A stretch of DNA of 64,000 nt from Chryseobacterium sp. MYb7 (GCF_002979455.1 NZ_PCOU01000025.1:1-64000), one strand, 5' to 3'. Shown: positions 15,719 through 24,116, counted from the stretch's first letter. Notes: generated by a model not told the origin, from the letters alone. A program made the numbers and translations.

Positions 15719-16177
15719 ATGGAATCAAATATCATTCAGGAGATAGAAAATACTTCTATAATAAACATCAGTAAAGTACTTTATTCCGGGAAAGTTGTAG
15801 TGACCGGAGGACGTGACGGAAAAGCTAAAAGCAATGACGAAAAGCTTGATATTGAACTGACTTCTCCCGGAGCAAAAGGAAACGGAACAAATCCAGAACA
15901 ATTACTGGCCGCAGGTTGGTCAGCTTGTTTTATCGGAGCGATGCAATTAGGAGCATCTAAAATGAAAATTTCCCTTCCTACCGAGTTGTTTGTCAATACC
16001 TCTGTAGATCTGGGAACTCATGATGAGGAATATTTTCTTCAGGCTCATTTGGAAATTCATTTACCGGGTTTGTCAATAGACGATGCGAAAAAAGTTGTGG
16101 AAGCTGCCCATGCAACATGTCCCTATTCTAAAGCTACCCGTGGGAATATTAATGTGAAAATAGATGTGGTTGTGTAG
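15719..16177 (+). CDS. ohr: Organic hydroperoxide resistance protein, Ohr/OsmC family
   Basis: Cytoplasmic thiol peroxidase of 152 residues reducing organic hydroperoxides. Peroxidatic Cys70 lies in NPEQLLAAGWSACFIGAMQL and resolving Cys134 in ATCPYSKATRGN, the spacing and motifs of the Ohr subgroup rather than OsmC proper. The N terminus is about 10 residues longer than usual. It follows the epoxide hydrolase gene by 32 bp and ends at a hairpin (16210-16240). No OhrR-type MarR regulator is next to it, although the TetR at 12619 is close. Confidence 0.9.
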   Translation: MESNIIQEIENTSIINISKVLYSGKVVVTGGRDGKAKSNDEKLDIELTSPGAKGNGTNPEQLLAAGWSACFIGAMQLGASKMKISLPTELFVNTSVDLGTHDEEYFLQAHLEIHLPGLSIDDAKKVVEAAHATCPYSKATRGNINVKIDVVV

Positions 16178-16209
16178 TTATCAGAATGTGATTATACATT
16201 TTGATTAAG

Positions 16210-16243
16210 AACCTTCCTTGCCTCTTTGGTGAGGGAGGTTTTC
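16210..16243 (+). terminator. Terminator after ohr
   Basis: AACCTTCCT / AGGGAGGTT, 9 bp with one wobble, then TTTTC. Confidence 0.6.
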
Positions 16244-16364
16244 ATTCTTTAAATGAAATTAGCATTCAATCTTACCTACTATTTCCCAAGTAACAAAAGC
16301 AAAAATTTTGTAGAAAAAACAAAAAAATATAATTCAAATTAATGGGATTTTGAATCTTTTTCAA

Positions 16365-16445
16365 TACATTTGCGGCTTGATTATCTCATTAATTTGAGTT
16401 TCATGGTTATTAGTTTTTATCCCCAGCACAACTGGGGATTTTTTT
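16365..16445 (+). ncRNA. Possible short RNA between a TACATTTG box and a terminator
   Basis: TACATTTG (16365-16372) matches the -7 consensus; transcription would start near 16380. A small stem CTCA/TGAG follows and then a strong terminator ATCCCCAG-CACAA-CTGGGGAT (16419-16439) with a T-run. There is no ORF between them and no correct -33 box at the usual distance, so the call is tentative. Confidence 0.35.
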
Positions 16446-16604
16446 ATTTACCTCAATTTCATTTATTAAAGTTATAGAAATCAATTCTGTAAACTCAAAA
16501 GATTCAAATACAATCTGATTATTTGTCAATAGGATACCAATAAAAAGCCCATTTCTGGGTTTTCCGAAAATGGGCGCACCACTTGATCATCATCCAAATC
16601 ACAA

Positions 16605-17420
16605 CTAAACTATGAACAATGAAGCAATAGCTTGAGCATCGCTGCCACTTAAAATTTCGTCATACGCAGCAGAACCAGCTGCTGCTCCAAATAAAGTTCC
16701 TGTGTTATAGCCTGCCTGATTAACATTGTCTTCTCCAGCGTAGACAGGATTGGTTGCGGAAGGCATATTTCCTCCGTTGGCAAGCTCAATCCACCCTTTA
16801 TTGGCTCTCATTCTTCTTACCTGTGAGGCATGTCTGGCCTCTACAGAGTGAATCTGTAATGCTGCCTGGAGCACAACTTTATTAGACATTACATTTCCGG
16901 CCTGTCCTTTATAAGCTCTTACTCCGGTATCTTCAAATGCCTGAGCGAGAATAAGAAATTGGTTATAATCTGTAAAAGGCATAAAGTTTCCACTGGCTGT
17001 AAAGTCAAATGTAGGTTTATTACCAGGAGTTGTTCCTAAAGAAGTAAGTGTACTTTTCAGAAAGCTGACGTGTGCTGATTCATGTTTTGAGATCTGCATA
17101 AAAACAGTTCTGTCTCCGTTGGGAATCAATCCTGGTGTGGATAATCCAATGCTGTAATATTCATTTTCAAGATATTCCAGTACGAGCGCCAGCTGTAGGG
17201 CATCTGTCAAAGTACTTTTTAAGGCAGCTCCTGTAAATTTCATTTCTGTAGTTTCTGCTTTGGCAGGAGTCACCATCAGAGCTCCCAATCCAAGAGGTAC
17301 CGCTGCTGTAGCTGCTTTTTTTCCGAATAATGACATATTCGTAATGGTTTCCAGTCTTGAAGCTTCCGTGGTGAAAAATTTATCATGGGAAAGCTTATCC
17401 AGTAATCTAAGAATATTCAT
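16605..17420 (-). CDS. Ferritin-like domain protein (Ferritin_2 type)
   Basis: A 271-residue protein of the exported ferritin-like family. Helices carry the expected carboxylate/His pattern: LVLEYLENEYYS, KHESAHVSFLK, FEDTGVRAYKG and HSVEARHASQVRR, consistent with a four-helix di-iron fold. The first 30 residues are hydrophilic; a hydrophobic segment (AATAAVPLGLGALMVTPAKA) at about 36-55 then looks like a signal sequence, an N-terminal arrangement like that of Tat-type relatives. The reaction is unknown; the family is linked to stress and desiccation in other bacteria. It is 24 bp downstream of a paralogue and probably co-transcribed with it. Confidence 0.8.
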   Translation of the reverse strand: MNILRLLDKLSHDKFFTTEASRLETITNMSLFGKKAATAAVPLGLGALMVTPAKAETTEMKFTGAALKSTLTDALQLALVLEYLENEYYSIGLSTPGLIPNGDRTVFMQISKHESAHVSFLKSTLTSLGTTPGNKPTFDFTASGNFMPFTDYNQFLILAQAFEDTGVRAYKGQAGNVMSNKVVLQAALQIHSVEARHASQVRRMRANKGWIELANGGNMPSATNPVYAGEDNVNQAGYNTGTLFGAAAGSAAYDEILSGSDAQAIASLFIV

Positions 17421-17444
17421 AATGTAATTTTTTAAGGTGAATGA

Positions 17445-18155
17445 TTAATTAATACCTCTTTCTTTCCAGGTAAAAGGTGTTTTGATGAATGCTCCGGCAG
17501 CCATTACAATATCTTTAGGCTCTTTTGCAAGATCAAGTCCGTTAGCATCTATCACATCATCTCCTGAAAAATCAGCAGATCCTGGATTGATCAAATTTCT
17601 GATAGCAGAGGCATGTCTGGCTTCCACAGAAACTATTTTTCCGGCAATCACAAGATAAGCAGGGTTAGAAATGTATTTTCCTGCCCCGTTATAAGCTGCT
17701 ACACCCGTATCTTCCAAAGCTTTTGCTGTGGCTAATACTGAATTACGATCATTAAAATTCACATTAGGATACTGAAACTCAAGTTTAGGAAGTACATGAT
17801 CTGTAGCACCACTAATGGCTGCTTTAAAGAAATCCCGGTGAATCACTTCATGATGATAGAGGTCTGTAAAAACTTCTTTCTCAATACTGGAAATTCCCGA
17901 ATAAAAATTGTTGACTACTTTGGTATAAAAATCTGCTTCCAGCTGTTCCAGTGCATAGGCATAATTTAATACTCCTACATCTCCTGTCCCCAAATCATAT
18001 TTGGATTCTTCCATGATCTGGAAATCATCATCATCATTACACCCAATGATGGTAAGGCCTGCGATAGCCAATCCTACTCCTCCTAATTTTAAAAAGTTTC
18101 TTCTGCTGGTATCAAGGGTTGCACCCTGATTAGAAACCTGAATTGTCTTTTTCAT
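17445..18155 (-). CDS. Ferritin-like domain lipoprotein with twin-arginine signal
   Basis: A 236-residue paralogue of the downstream protein. The N terminus contains SRRNFLKLGGVGLAIAGLTI followed by IGC, a twin-arginine signal joined to a lipobox, so Tat export and lipidation are likely. The ferritin-like helices follow: YALEQLEADFYTKV, HHEVIHRDFFKAA, LEDTGVAAYNGAGK and SVEARHASAIRNL. It lies 77 bp after the fasciclin gene, beyond a hairpin at 18191-18216, so expression may come from readthrough. A periplasmic iron- or redox-related role is inferred from family and neighbours (MsrB, fasciclin). Confidence 0.82.
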   Translation of the reverse strand: MKKTIQVSNQGATLDTSRRNFLKLGGVGLAIAGLTIIGCNDDDDFQIMEESKYDLGTGDVGVLNYAYALEQLEADFYTKVVNNFYSGISSIEKEVFTDLYHHEVIHRDFFKAAISGATDHVLPKLEFQYPNVNFNDRNSVLATAKALEDTGVAAYNGAGKYISNPAYLVIAGKIVSVEARHASAIRNLINPGSADFSGDDVIDANGLDLAKEPKDIVMAAGAFIKTPFTWKERGIN

Positions 18156-18190
18156 ACTATTATTTTTTTAGTGTTAGGATAAAAGAAGAA

Positions 18191-18216
18191 AAACAGCATA
18201 CTAAAATATGCTGTTT
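18191..18216 (-). terminator. Hairpin between fasciclin and ferritin-like genes
   Basis: AAACAGCATA / TATGCTGTTT with a 6-nt loop, followed on the minus strand by TTCTTCTTTT. Likely a partial terminator within the cluster. Confidence 0.6.
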
Positions 18217-18232
18217 GAAATCTTATAATTTG

Positions 18233-18802
18233 TTATGGCATTAAAACCGTATCTATTACATGAATCACTCCGTTAGACTGGTTCACATCTGCAATAGTCA
18301 CTTTCGCACTATTTCCTTTAGCATCTTTAATGTAAAGGTCTTTTCCTTTGGTCCAGAAAGTAAGATCCTCTCCCTGTACTGTTTTCATCATGCTTTTTCC
18401 GTTTCCGGCTTTTACAGCAGCCCAAATTTCTTTAGCACTGTATTTTCCTGGCAAAACATGATAAGTCAATATGCTCGTAAGCGTTGCTTTATTTTCAGGT
18501 TTTACAAGATTCTCAACTGTTCCTTTCGGAAGTTTTCCAAAGGCAGCATCTGTAGGTGCTAATACAGTAAATGGTCCTGCGCTCTGTAAAGTTTCTACCA
18601 AGCCTGCTGCTTTCACTGCTGCGACAAGGGTTTTGTGATCTTTTGAATTGACTGCGTTTTCAATAATGTTTTTGGATGGATACATCGGTGCTCCTCCTAC
18701 CATTACTGTTTTTTCTTTCATCGTTTGTGCAGTTACCTTCCCGCTGAAAGCAAATGATAAAGCTACCATTGCTAAAACTGTGATTTTTGATTGTGTGTTC
18801 AT
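18233..18802 (-). CDS. Secreted fasciclin (FAS1) domain protein
   Basis: A 189-residue protein: signal peptide 1-25 and a single FAS1 domain from about 48 to the end. Characteristic segments are FTVLAPTDAAFGKLP, ILTYHVLPGKYSA and GVIHVIDTVLMP. FAS1 proteins are extracellular or periplasmic adhesion/binding modules. It is in line with two ferritin-like genes and near an ECF sigma/RskA-type anti-sigma pair. Its upstream region (minus strand) contains AATCTA-N14-TCGTAAATGA at 18877-18848, matched in front of msrB, which may be the promoter read by that sigma factor. Confidence 0.88.
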   Translation of the reverse strand: MNTQSKITVLAMVALSFAFSGKVTAQTMKEKTVMVGGAPMYPSKNIIENAVNSKDHKTLVAAVKAAGLVETLQSAGPFTVLAPTDAAFGKLPKGTVENLVKPENKATLTSILTYHVLPGKYSAKEIWAAVKAGNGKSMMKTVQGEDLTFWTKGKDLYIKDAKGNSAKVTIADVNQSNGVIHVIDTVLMP

Positions 18803-18847
18803 TGTGTTGATTCTTTTAATTAATTATAGTTAATTGTGCTTTTAATG

Positions 18848-18877
18848 TCATTTACGAGGTTGGTTTTATTTTAGATT
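18848..18877 (-). promoter_or_regulatory. Putative ECF-type promoter of the fasciclin gene
   Basis: On the minus strand AATCTA (18877-18872), 14 nt, TCGTAAATGA (18857-18848), then TTAAA. The same arrangement stands before msrB with one change in the second box. No TAnnTTTG box is seen here. Assignment to the neighbouring sigma factor is inferred. Confidence 0.45.
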
Positions 18878-18920
18878 GAAAAAAAATGAAATTTATCACA
18901 ACTAATTGATTTTAAGTTAA

Positions 18921-19436
18921 TTATTTTTTACCCGGAACAAATTCAAGACAGATAGAATTCATACAGAACCGCTTTCCTGTCGGTTTCGGACCATCATCGA
19001 AAACATGTCCCAGATGAGAGTCACATCTTCCACACAGTACTTCTGTACGTTCCATATGATATGAGGTGTCTTTTCTGTATCTGACACTGTTTTTACGAAT
19101 AGGCTGATAAAATGACGGCCATCCGCAGGTTGTTGCAAATTTTGAAGTTGAGATGAAAAGAGGATTACCACATACCGCGCAATAATAGATTCCCTTTTCA
19201 TCAAATTCATAGTACTTTCCGGTAAAAGCAGTTTCTGTAGCTCCTTCTCTGGCAACCTGATAGAGTTCCGGCTTTAAAATCTTTTTCCATTCAGTATTGC
19301 TTACTTTCAATGTATTTTCTGCAGTGTGAGAGTAATAAGGATTTTTACTTTTAAAAAGTGAACTTTGTGCTTTATATCCTCCGAAAGATAGTGCCAAGCA
19401 AAGAGCAAGTATGGTTTTTGAAACTAATGTTTTCAT
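18921..19436 (-). CDS. msrB: Exported peptide-methionine (R)-S-oxide reductase
   Basis: A 171-residue MsrB that reduces methionine-R-sulfoxide in proteins. Signal peptide about 1-23 directs it to the periplasm. Zinc-binding pairs Cys86/Cys89 and Cys135/Cys138, CGWPSFYQP at 104-112 and catalytic Cys158 in RFCMNS are all present; Cys104 may be the resolving residue. It is divergent from an ECF sigma gene with 81 bp between them. The upstream region holds AATCTA-N14-TCGTACATGA (19496-19467), shared with the fasciclin gene, suggesting common control by that sigma factor. Confidence 0.93.
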   Translation of the reverse strand: MKTLVSKTILALCLALSFGGYKAQSSLFKSKNPYYSHTAENTLKVSNTEWKKILKPELYQVAREGATETAFTGKYYEFDEKGIYYCAVCGNPLFISTSKFATTCGWPSFYQPIRKNSVRYRKDTSYHMERTEVLCGRCDSHLGHVFDDGPKPTGKRFCMNSICLEFVPGKK

Positions 19437-19466
19437 ATTTAATATTTTTTAATTATTTCTTTAAAA

Positions 19467-19496
19467 TCATGTACGAAATAAAAGTTGATATAGATT
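19467..19496 (-). promoter_or_regulatory. Putative ECF-type promoter of msrB
   Basis: Minus strand: AATCTA (19496-19491), 14 nt, TCGTACATGA (19476-19467), then TTTTAAA. Same boxes and spacing as before the fasciclin gene. The site ends 31 bp before the msrB start and abuts the divergent sigma-gene promoter. Confidence 0.45.
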
Positions 19497-19497
19497 T

Positions 19498-19529
19498 TTT
19501 GGGGAATATGTTTTATTTTGCTACATTTG
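19498..19529 (+). promoter_or_regulatory. Housekeeping promoter of the ECF sigma gene
   Basis: TTTG (19498-19501), 20 bp, TACATTTG (19522-19529), a full match to the Bacteroidota vegetative pattern. It overlaps the first codons of the open frame, so the true start must lie downstream or the mRNA is nearly leaderless. Confidence 0.6.
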
Positions 19530-20096
19530 GATAGAAAAATAAACGCTATTAAAACAACCTATTCGGAAGAAGAACTTATCGTTTTATTAAAAGAAAAAAA
19601 CGAAAACGGTTTTCATTATCTGTATGACCACTATTCTGGTGCGTTGTACGGAATCATTCTCCGAATCGTTCAATCTAAAGAATATACTGAAGAAGTTATT
19701 CAGGATGTCTTTGTTAAAATCTGGAATTCTATTCATCAATATGATGCTTCCAAAGGGAGATTTTATACATGGATGATCAATATTGCAAGAAATACCGCTA
19801 TTGATTATTTAAAATCGAAAGGATTTCAGAACGAACTTAAAAACCAATCACTTCCAGATTTCGTATATAACTCCAAAGAGCTTTCAACCACAAATAATTC
19901 TTCCGATTATATTGGATTTAATAACGTGCTGAAAGGTCTGGAGACAGACAAGCAGGAACTTATAGATCTTGCTTATTATCAGGGATATACCCAAAATGAA
20001 ATATCCGAAAAACTGAAAATACCGCTGGGAACGGTAAAAACGAAAATGCGGAACGCACTGATGAAATTAAAAGATTTGCTAAAAGATTATCAATAA
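19518..20096 (+). CDS. ECF-type RNA polymerase sigma factor
   Basis: A sigma-70 family ECF factor of up to 192 residues. Region 2 spans about 20-95 (HYLYDHYSGALYGIILRIV, VIQDVFVKIWNSI, GRFYTWMINIARNTAIDYL) and region 4 about 137-190 (AYYQGYTQNEISEKLKIPLG, TVKTKMRNALMKLK). The start is uncertain: the open frame begins with TTG at 19518, no ATG occurs before region 2, and a promoter -7 box covers 19522-19529. TTG or ATT codons further in are alternatives. The anti-sigma gene follows 6 bp later. Likely targets are the divergent msrB and the fasciclin gene (inference). Confidence 0.88.
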   Translation: MLHLDRKINAIKTTYSEEELIVLLKEKNENGFHYLYDHYSGALYGIILRIVQSKEYTEEVIQDVFVKIWNSIHQYDASKGRFYTWMINIARNTAIDYLKSKGFQNELKNQSLPDFVYNSKELSTTNNSSDYIGFNNVLKGLETDKQELIDLAYYQGYTQNEISEKLKIPLGTVKTKMRNALMKLKDLLKDYQ

Positions 20097-20102
20097 AATA
20101 AA

Positions 20103-20924
20103 TTGAACACTAAAGAATACATATCATCCGGAATTATAGAATCTTATATTCTTGGCCATGCTTCTCCTGAGGAAGCGGGGATTTTGGAGTGTGTGATGAA
20201 AAATAATGCTGAAGTAAAAGCTGCTTTTGAAGAAGCGCAAAATACTTTAGAACATCTGGCTACAGCTCAGGCTGTAACACCTCCAAGTGATTTGAAATCT
20301 AAGATCTGGAATAAAATTCAGCAGGAGCAGATTGTTGAAGAGATAAAACCTGCTCTTTCTATAGATATTCCTGAAAGAAAAGATCTTAAAGAAAGCACAG
20401 AAGGAACAATTATTAAGAAAAATACCAGCTGGAAACCTTATGCAATAGCAGCATCTGTGTTGTTCCTAATCAGTGCTGCCGGAAATTTATTCATGATGAA
20501 TTCTCAGTCATCTGATAAAAAACAAATGGCTTTACTGGCTGCAGAGACAAAGCAGCAAAATCAGCAAATGAAAAGAATGAATCAGAAGCTTGATATGTTC
20601 TCTAATCCTGATATGCAGATGGTAATGCTAAAAGGCGTAGAAAAGCATACAGATGCAAAAGCAATGGTTTTCTGGGATAAAAAAACAAAAGAAGTATATC
20701 TGAATGCTGAAAAACTGCCAAAAGCTCCTGAAGGAATGCAATACCAGCTTTGGGCCATTGAAGATGGCAAACCTGTGAGTGCAGGAATGTACACCGAAGA
20801 TAAAGACAGCAATATTGCTTTGGCCAATATATCAAATGCTCAGGCTTTTGCCATTACGCTCGAAAAAGAAGGCGGAAGCAAAGTGCCTACTATGGAAAAT
20901 ATGTTTGTAATGGGAGCCATTTAA
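20103..20924 (+). CDS. RskA-type anti-sigma factor
   Basis: A 273-residue membrane anti-sigma factor starting with TTG. The N-terminal cytoplasmic zinc-less anti-sigma-like segment (IIESYILGHASPEEAGILEC) binds the sigma factor, one membrane helix is at 112-132, and the periplasmic RskA domain covers about 160-273 (VYLNAEKLPKAPEGMQYQLW, AIEDGKPVSAGMY). RskA-like factors are usually degraded in response to envelope stress. It follows the sigma gene by 6 bp. In Mycobacterium tuberculosis SigK/RskA control fasciclin-domain proteins; here too a fasciclin gene is nearby. Confidence 0.87.
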   Translation: MNTKEYISSGIIESYILGHASPEEAGILECVMKNNAEVKAAFEEAQNTLEHLATAQAVTPPSDLKSKIWNKIQQEQIVEEIKPALSIDIPERKDLKESTEGTIIKKNTSWKPYAIAASVLFLISAAGNLFMMNSQSSDKKQMALLAAETKQQNQQMKRMNQKLDMFSNPDMQMVMLKGVEKHTDAKAMVFWDKKTKEVYLNAEKLPKAPEGMQYQLWAIEDGKPVSAGMYTEDKDSNIALANISNAQAFAITLEKEGGSKVPTMENMFVMGAI

Positions 20925-20937
20925 AATGCTCCCATTA

Positions 20938-22737
20938 TTAATTTCCAAAGTTCACAAAATGCGGAACATCTGTTGCGAAATTATTCATTGGTAAAAGATT
21001 GTTCCTATTACTGTTAAAATCAAAAACCGAATTATTATCAAAAGGAACACGTGGATAATACGTGAACGAAATTTGAATCCTATTGAATACCAGGTATGGA
21101 TTATTAATTAATACTCCAATTCCAATTTTTGTATTAACTTTTGTTTTAAACAATTTATCGTCCGGCATACCCAGCCATCCCATTGCGGCAGTCAGATAAG
21201 GGCTGAAATGGAAATTCTTCCAGGTTTTGTTTACAAACAGCTGAAGCTGATATCTTAAAACCAATTTTTTAGTTCCGATATAATCAGAATTATACACAGG
21301 AAACTCATCTGCAGAAGAAAGATTGATTCTGTCTTTATAAGAGTAATTATGCTGTGGATTTCCTAATGCTAAAGTAGGTGAAAAGAAATGTCTTGCTTTC
21401 GCAAATTTCCAATCCATAAGATTTGTAAAATAGGTGGCATCAAAGCGGAAAGATTCTCTATTCTGGCTGTCTTCATTAAAAAACCTTCCAAACTGCCCTT
21501 TTACCGTAAAATAGCCCAACTTTGTAAAAGTACCATACGATGCGGAAATTCCTACATAAGGGTTCACTTCTTTATTTCTGGATAAACCTCCTCCAATGAT
21601 ATTCACAGAATTACCATAAGCTATATCTTCAGGAAGATCATACTGGAAAATATTTCTCTGAACGGAAAAGTTTCTCTGAATAAACCCAACGGACATCAGA
21701 AAGCTGTTGTATGAGCTGAAATATTTATACTGATCAATTCCGGGGCTGTCTTTGTACTGATAATTCTGAAATCTCCCTATGATAGCAATATTACTGGATA
21801 CTTTTTCACTGGGATCTGCTGAAACAGGGATCTGATATCCTCCCCATATATCCTGGCTATACACTTTGATCTGAACTTCCGGAAAAGTAGTACTGGTTTC
21901 TACCGGAAGTAAAACATGCCGCATAAAATATTCGAAAGTAAAGCCACCTGCCCATTTCGTCAAAGGAGAGAAAAAGTCTCTTCTCAAACTAAAATTGATT
22001 CTTTCATTTTTAGAAAAGTCCCTTTCCCCGAGAAGCTGAGCACTGATATAAGTACCAAAAAGGTTATAAGAAGTGTAGCTTCCCATAAGATAGTTCTGAT
22101 GTTCTTTGGAATCATTTCTGTAAAGGAAATCAAACGTATGGCCTAATCCCAGTACATTTTCTTCAGTCACTCCCAAGCCAATCTTGCTTCCTGAATAGCT
22201 GATTCTCGGCTTCAAACTCCAGGAATCAAGAACTTTTACTACTACATCAATAGAATCTTTGCTGGAAGTACTGTCTGAAACACTTATATTCACTCTGTTT
22301 ACAAAAGGCATGGTTCTCAACAAACGCTCAGATTCATACAATTTCTGAGCATTATATTCTTCCCCTTCCTTAAAAAGCAGATAATTATCAACGGTAGAAT
22401 TTCTTGTATTGGCGTGAAGATGATCTGCTACCCAATCATACCATCTGGATCTTTCTTTACTGTCTTTGGAATTATAACCAAAAGGATCAATGGTTTCTAT
22501 CCTGATATTTCTGATATGTTTTTTGTTGTAAGCCTCCTGCGACAATTTCTCCGTTCTGGAGCTGACAGAAGTAGAATCCGGTTCTCTACGGAATATAAAA
22601 CGGTGAATGAATTTGGTTACTTTTCTTTTATCCGAAAATTCTTCTATTTTGTAGTATAGCGAGTCTTTTTTCTCCTGCGCATTTAAAAAGGAAAAACCAC
22701 TTAAAAGGAAAATCAGAGTTACAGTCGTTCTAGTCAT
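20938..22737 (-). CDS. Outer-membrane beta-barrel with POTRA-like domain (BamA/TamA-like)
   Basis: A 599-residue protein with a signal peptide (1-20). After a linker, residues about 95-170 resemble one POTRA domain (YNAQKLYESERLLRTMPFVN, then VVVKVLDSW), and the remaining 400 residues alternate aromatic/polar strands typical of a 16-strand Omp85-like barrel. It is shorter than BamA (one POTRA unit rather than five). Function unknown; related barrels take part in outer-membrane protein or lipid assembly. It converges on the anti-sigma gene with only 13 bp between stops. Confidence 0.75.
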   Translation of the reverse strand: MTRTTVTLIFLLSGFSFLNAQEKKDSLYYKIEEFSDKRKVTKFIHRFIFRREPDSTSVSSRTEKLSQEAYNKKHIRNIRIETIDPFGYNSKDSKERSRWYDWVADHLHANTRNSTVDNYLLFKEGEEYNAQKLYESERLLRTMPFVNRVNISVSDSTSSKDSIDVVVKVLDSWSLKPRISYSGSKIGLGVTEENVLGLGHTFDFLYRNDSKEHQNYLMGSYTSYNLFGTYISAQLLGERDFSKNERINFSLRRDFFSPLTKWAGGFTFEYFMRHVLLPVETSTTFPEVQIKVYSQDIWGGYQIPVSADPSEKVSSNIAIIGRFQNYQYKDSPGIDQYKYFSSYNSFLMSVGFIQRNFSVQRNIFQYDLPEDIAYGNSVNIIGGGLSRNKEVNPYVGISASYGTFTKLGYFTVKGQFGRFFNEDSQNRESFRFDATYFTNLMDWKFAKARHFFSPTLALGNPQHNYSYKDRINLSSADEFPVYNSDYIGTKKLVLRYQLQLFVNKTWKNFHFSPYLTAAMGWLGMPDDKLFKTKVNTKIGIGVLINNPYLVFNRIQISFTYYPRVPFDNNSVFDFNSNRNNLLPMNNFATDVPHFVNFGN

Positions 22738-22891
22738 TAGTCATCAAAATTCAATTCAGTTTGTAGTATCAATTTATACGCCAATAGGGCTTTAAGGCCT
22801 ACCACATTTAGGAAAATTTTCTATATAAGGCTCACTTTATTTAATATTTCAATTTTCAAAATGAAAAACAATATGTTTTTATAATAGATTC

Positions 22892-23221
22892 TTATGTGAT
22901 AAAACCTAACATCATTATTAAATTCAGTATGAAAGAAAACAATAGTAAACCAACAAGTTCTTTCGGAAAATGGTTCTCTCTCTTGTAGATTTTACTTACT
23001 ATTAAAGATAGTCCTAAAAATAACAACCCTACCATGGTCAAAAAAATACTTCTGAATAGTAAAGCTGGAATAAAGTCATTTTCTATCACCTGATCCCAAT
23101 TTTCTTTTGGACCTATCCAGATTCTTGACATTCCTACCAAACTCAGAAAACCCATTGCATATATGATGATTTTCAACAGGAAAAAGATATTATTTTTATT
23201 AACAGATTCTTTACTGCTCAT
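22892..23221 (-). CDS. Hypothetical membrane protein, three helices
   Basis: A 109-residue protein with membrane segments at about 13-32, 52-78 and 88-108 and a lysine-rich cytoplasmic loop (KIYKRENHFPKEL). I do not recognise the family. It stands 44 bp upstream of the beta-flower repeat gene on the same strand and might share its transcript. Confidence 0.6.
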   Translation of the reverse strand: MSSKESVNKNNIFFLLKIIIYAMGFLSLVGMSRIWIGPKENWDQVIENDFIPALLFRSIFLTMVGLLFLGLSLIVSKIYKRENHFPKELVGLLLFSFILNLIMMLGFIT

Positions 23222-23264
23222 ATATTATTAAAAAAATAATAGTAAAATTTTTAAATACTAAAAA

Positions 23265-23675
23265 CTACTGCAATTTAAAGAAGAAATACACAACTGCAAC
23301 CCATTCCTTTTGAATACCCCTGGCATAGCCTATGGTACTTCGGCTTGCATTTTCAACGGTACCATCATCTTTGATATATCCCAATGTAGAACGGCTGCTA
23401 TTTTCTACCGTTCCGTCTTTCTTTACATAGCCTACCGTGGAACGACTGCTGTTTTCGATAGTTCCATCACCTTTAATATAACCAATCGTAGAGCGGTGGC
23501 TATTTTCAATAGTACCATCGTTTTTGATGTATCCTATCGTTGATCTGCTGCTGTTTTCAATCGTCCCGTCACTTTTAATATAACCGATCGTACTTCGGCT
23601 GCCGGATTCTATGGTTTGCGCTTTTGTTATCATAACGCTTACTATGGTTATCATAAGAAATACTATTTTTCTCAT
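23265..23675 (-). CDS. Secreted repeat protein, beta-flower type
   Basis: A 136-residue protein: signal peptide 1-19, then six tandem 18-residue repeats of the form SRSTIGYIKxDGTIENS (about 23-128), and a C-terminal aromatic segment AVVYFFFKLQ. The 54-bp repeat is obvious in the DNA. The repeat resembles that of proteins named 5-fold beta-flower proteins in Bacteroidota, in which each unit would add a small hairpin around a ring; this is a family impression, not verified. Function unknown. Cell location would be periplasm or surface. Confidence 0.7.
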   Translation of the reverse strand: MRKIVFLMITIVSVMITKAQTIESGSRSTIGYIKSDGTIENSSRSTIGYIKNDGTIENSHRSTIGYIKGDGTIENSSRSTVGYVKKDGTVENSSRSTLGYIKDDGTVENASRSTIGYARGIQKEWVAVVYFFFKLQ

Positions 23676-24116
23676 TTTTTTGCCTTTTGTTGAATTTGGA
23701 TCTAATTTAAGATTCTATTTCTATTTTTTTAATTAAAATAAATCATAATAAAATCTAAAAGTCTTTGATTTTATTGAAAAATACCCAAGCTTAATTCAAT
23801 AAATTTCAATTTCTATTAAGGAAAATGAATTTATTGAATAAAAATCGAAGTCATTAAAACCCTCAATTCAGTTTAATCCGCCAAATAATGAAGCCTGTAT
23901 GAACTACTAAAGTGTTAAATCAAATATTCTTACATCACCTGCATTCCTTTATTGAATATAGATTCCGATAAATGTAGTATCTGTGTAGACATGACCTGAT
24001 TTTAATTTACAAAAGAAAAAGAGAGGCAATACTATTTTTTATCATAGTTTTAATTCCCACAGTATGGATAATTTATTTTCCACTATTAAGTCTAAAAACA
24101 CCAAATATTAAATACT
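23676..24116. other. Gap; one long-loop inverted repeat
   Basis: No gene seen. TTCAATAAATT (23795-23805) pairs with AATTTATTGAA (23828-23838) around a 22-nt loop. The remainder is AT-rich leader of the astacin gene. Confidence 0.5.

Larger units (their letters stand above)
16178..16604. other. Gap with terminator and a possible short RNA
   Basis: No protein gene. Contains the terminator AACCTTCCT/AGGGAGGTT (16210-16240) behind ohr and a promoter/terminator pair at 16365-16445 that could make a RNA of about 65 nt. Confidence 0.5.

Noticed and set aside
23265..23675. CRISPR-like repeat array from the regular 54-bp periodicity
   Set aside because: The periodicity comes from a translated 18-residue protein repeat with a signal peptide; there are no spacers.
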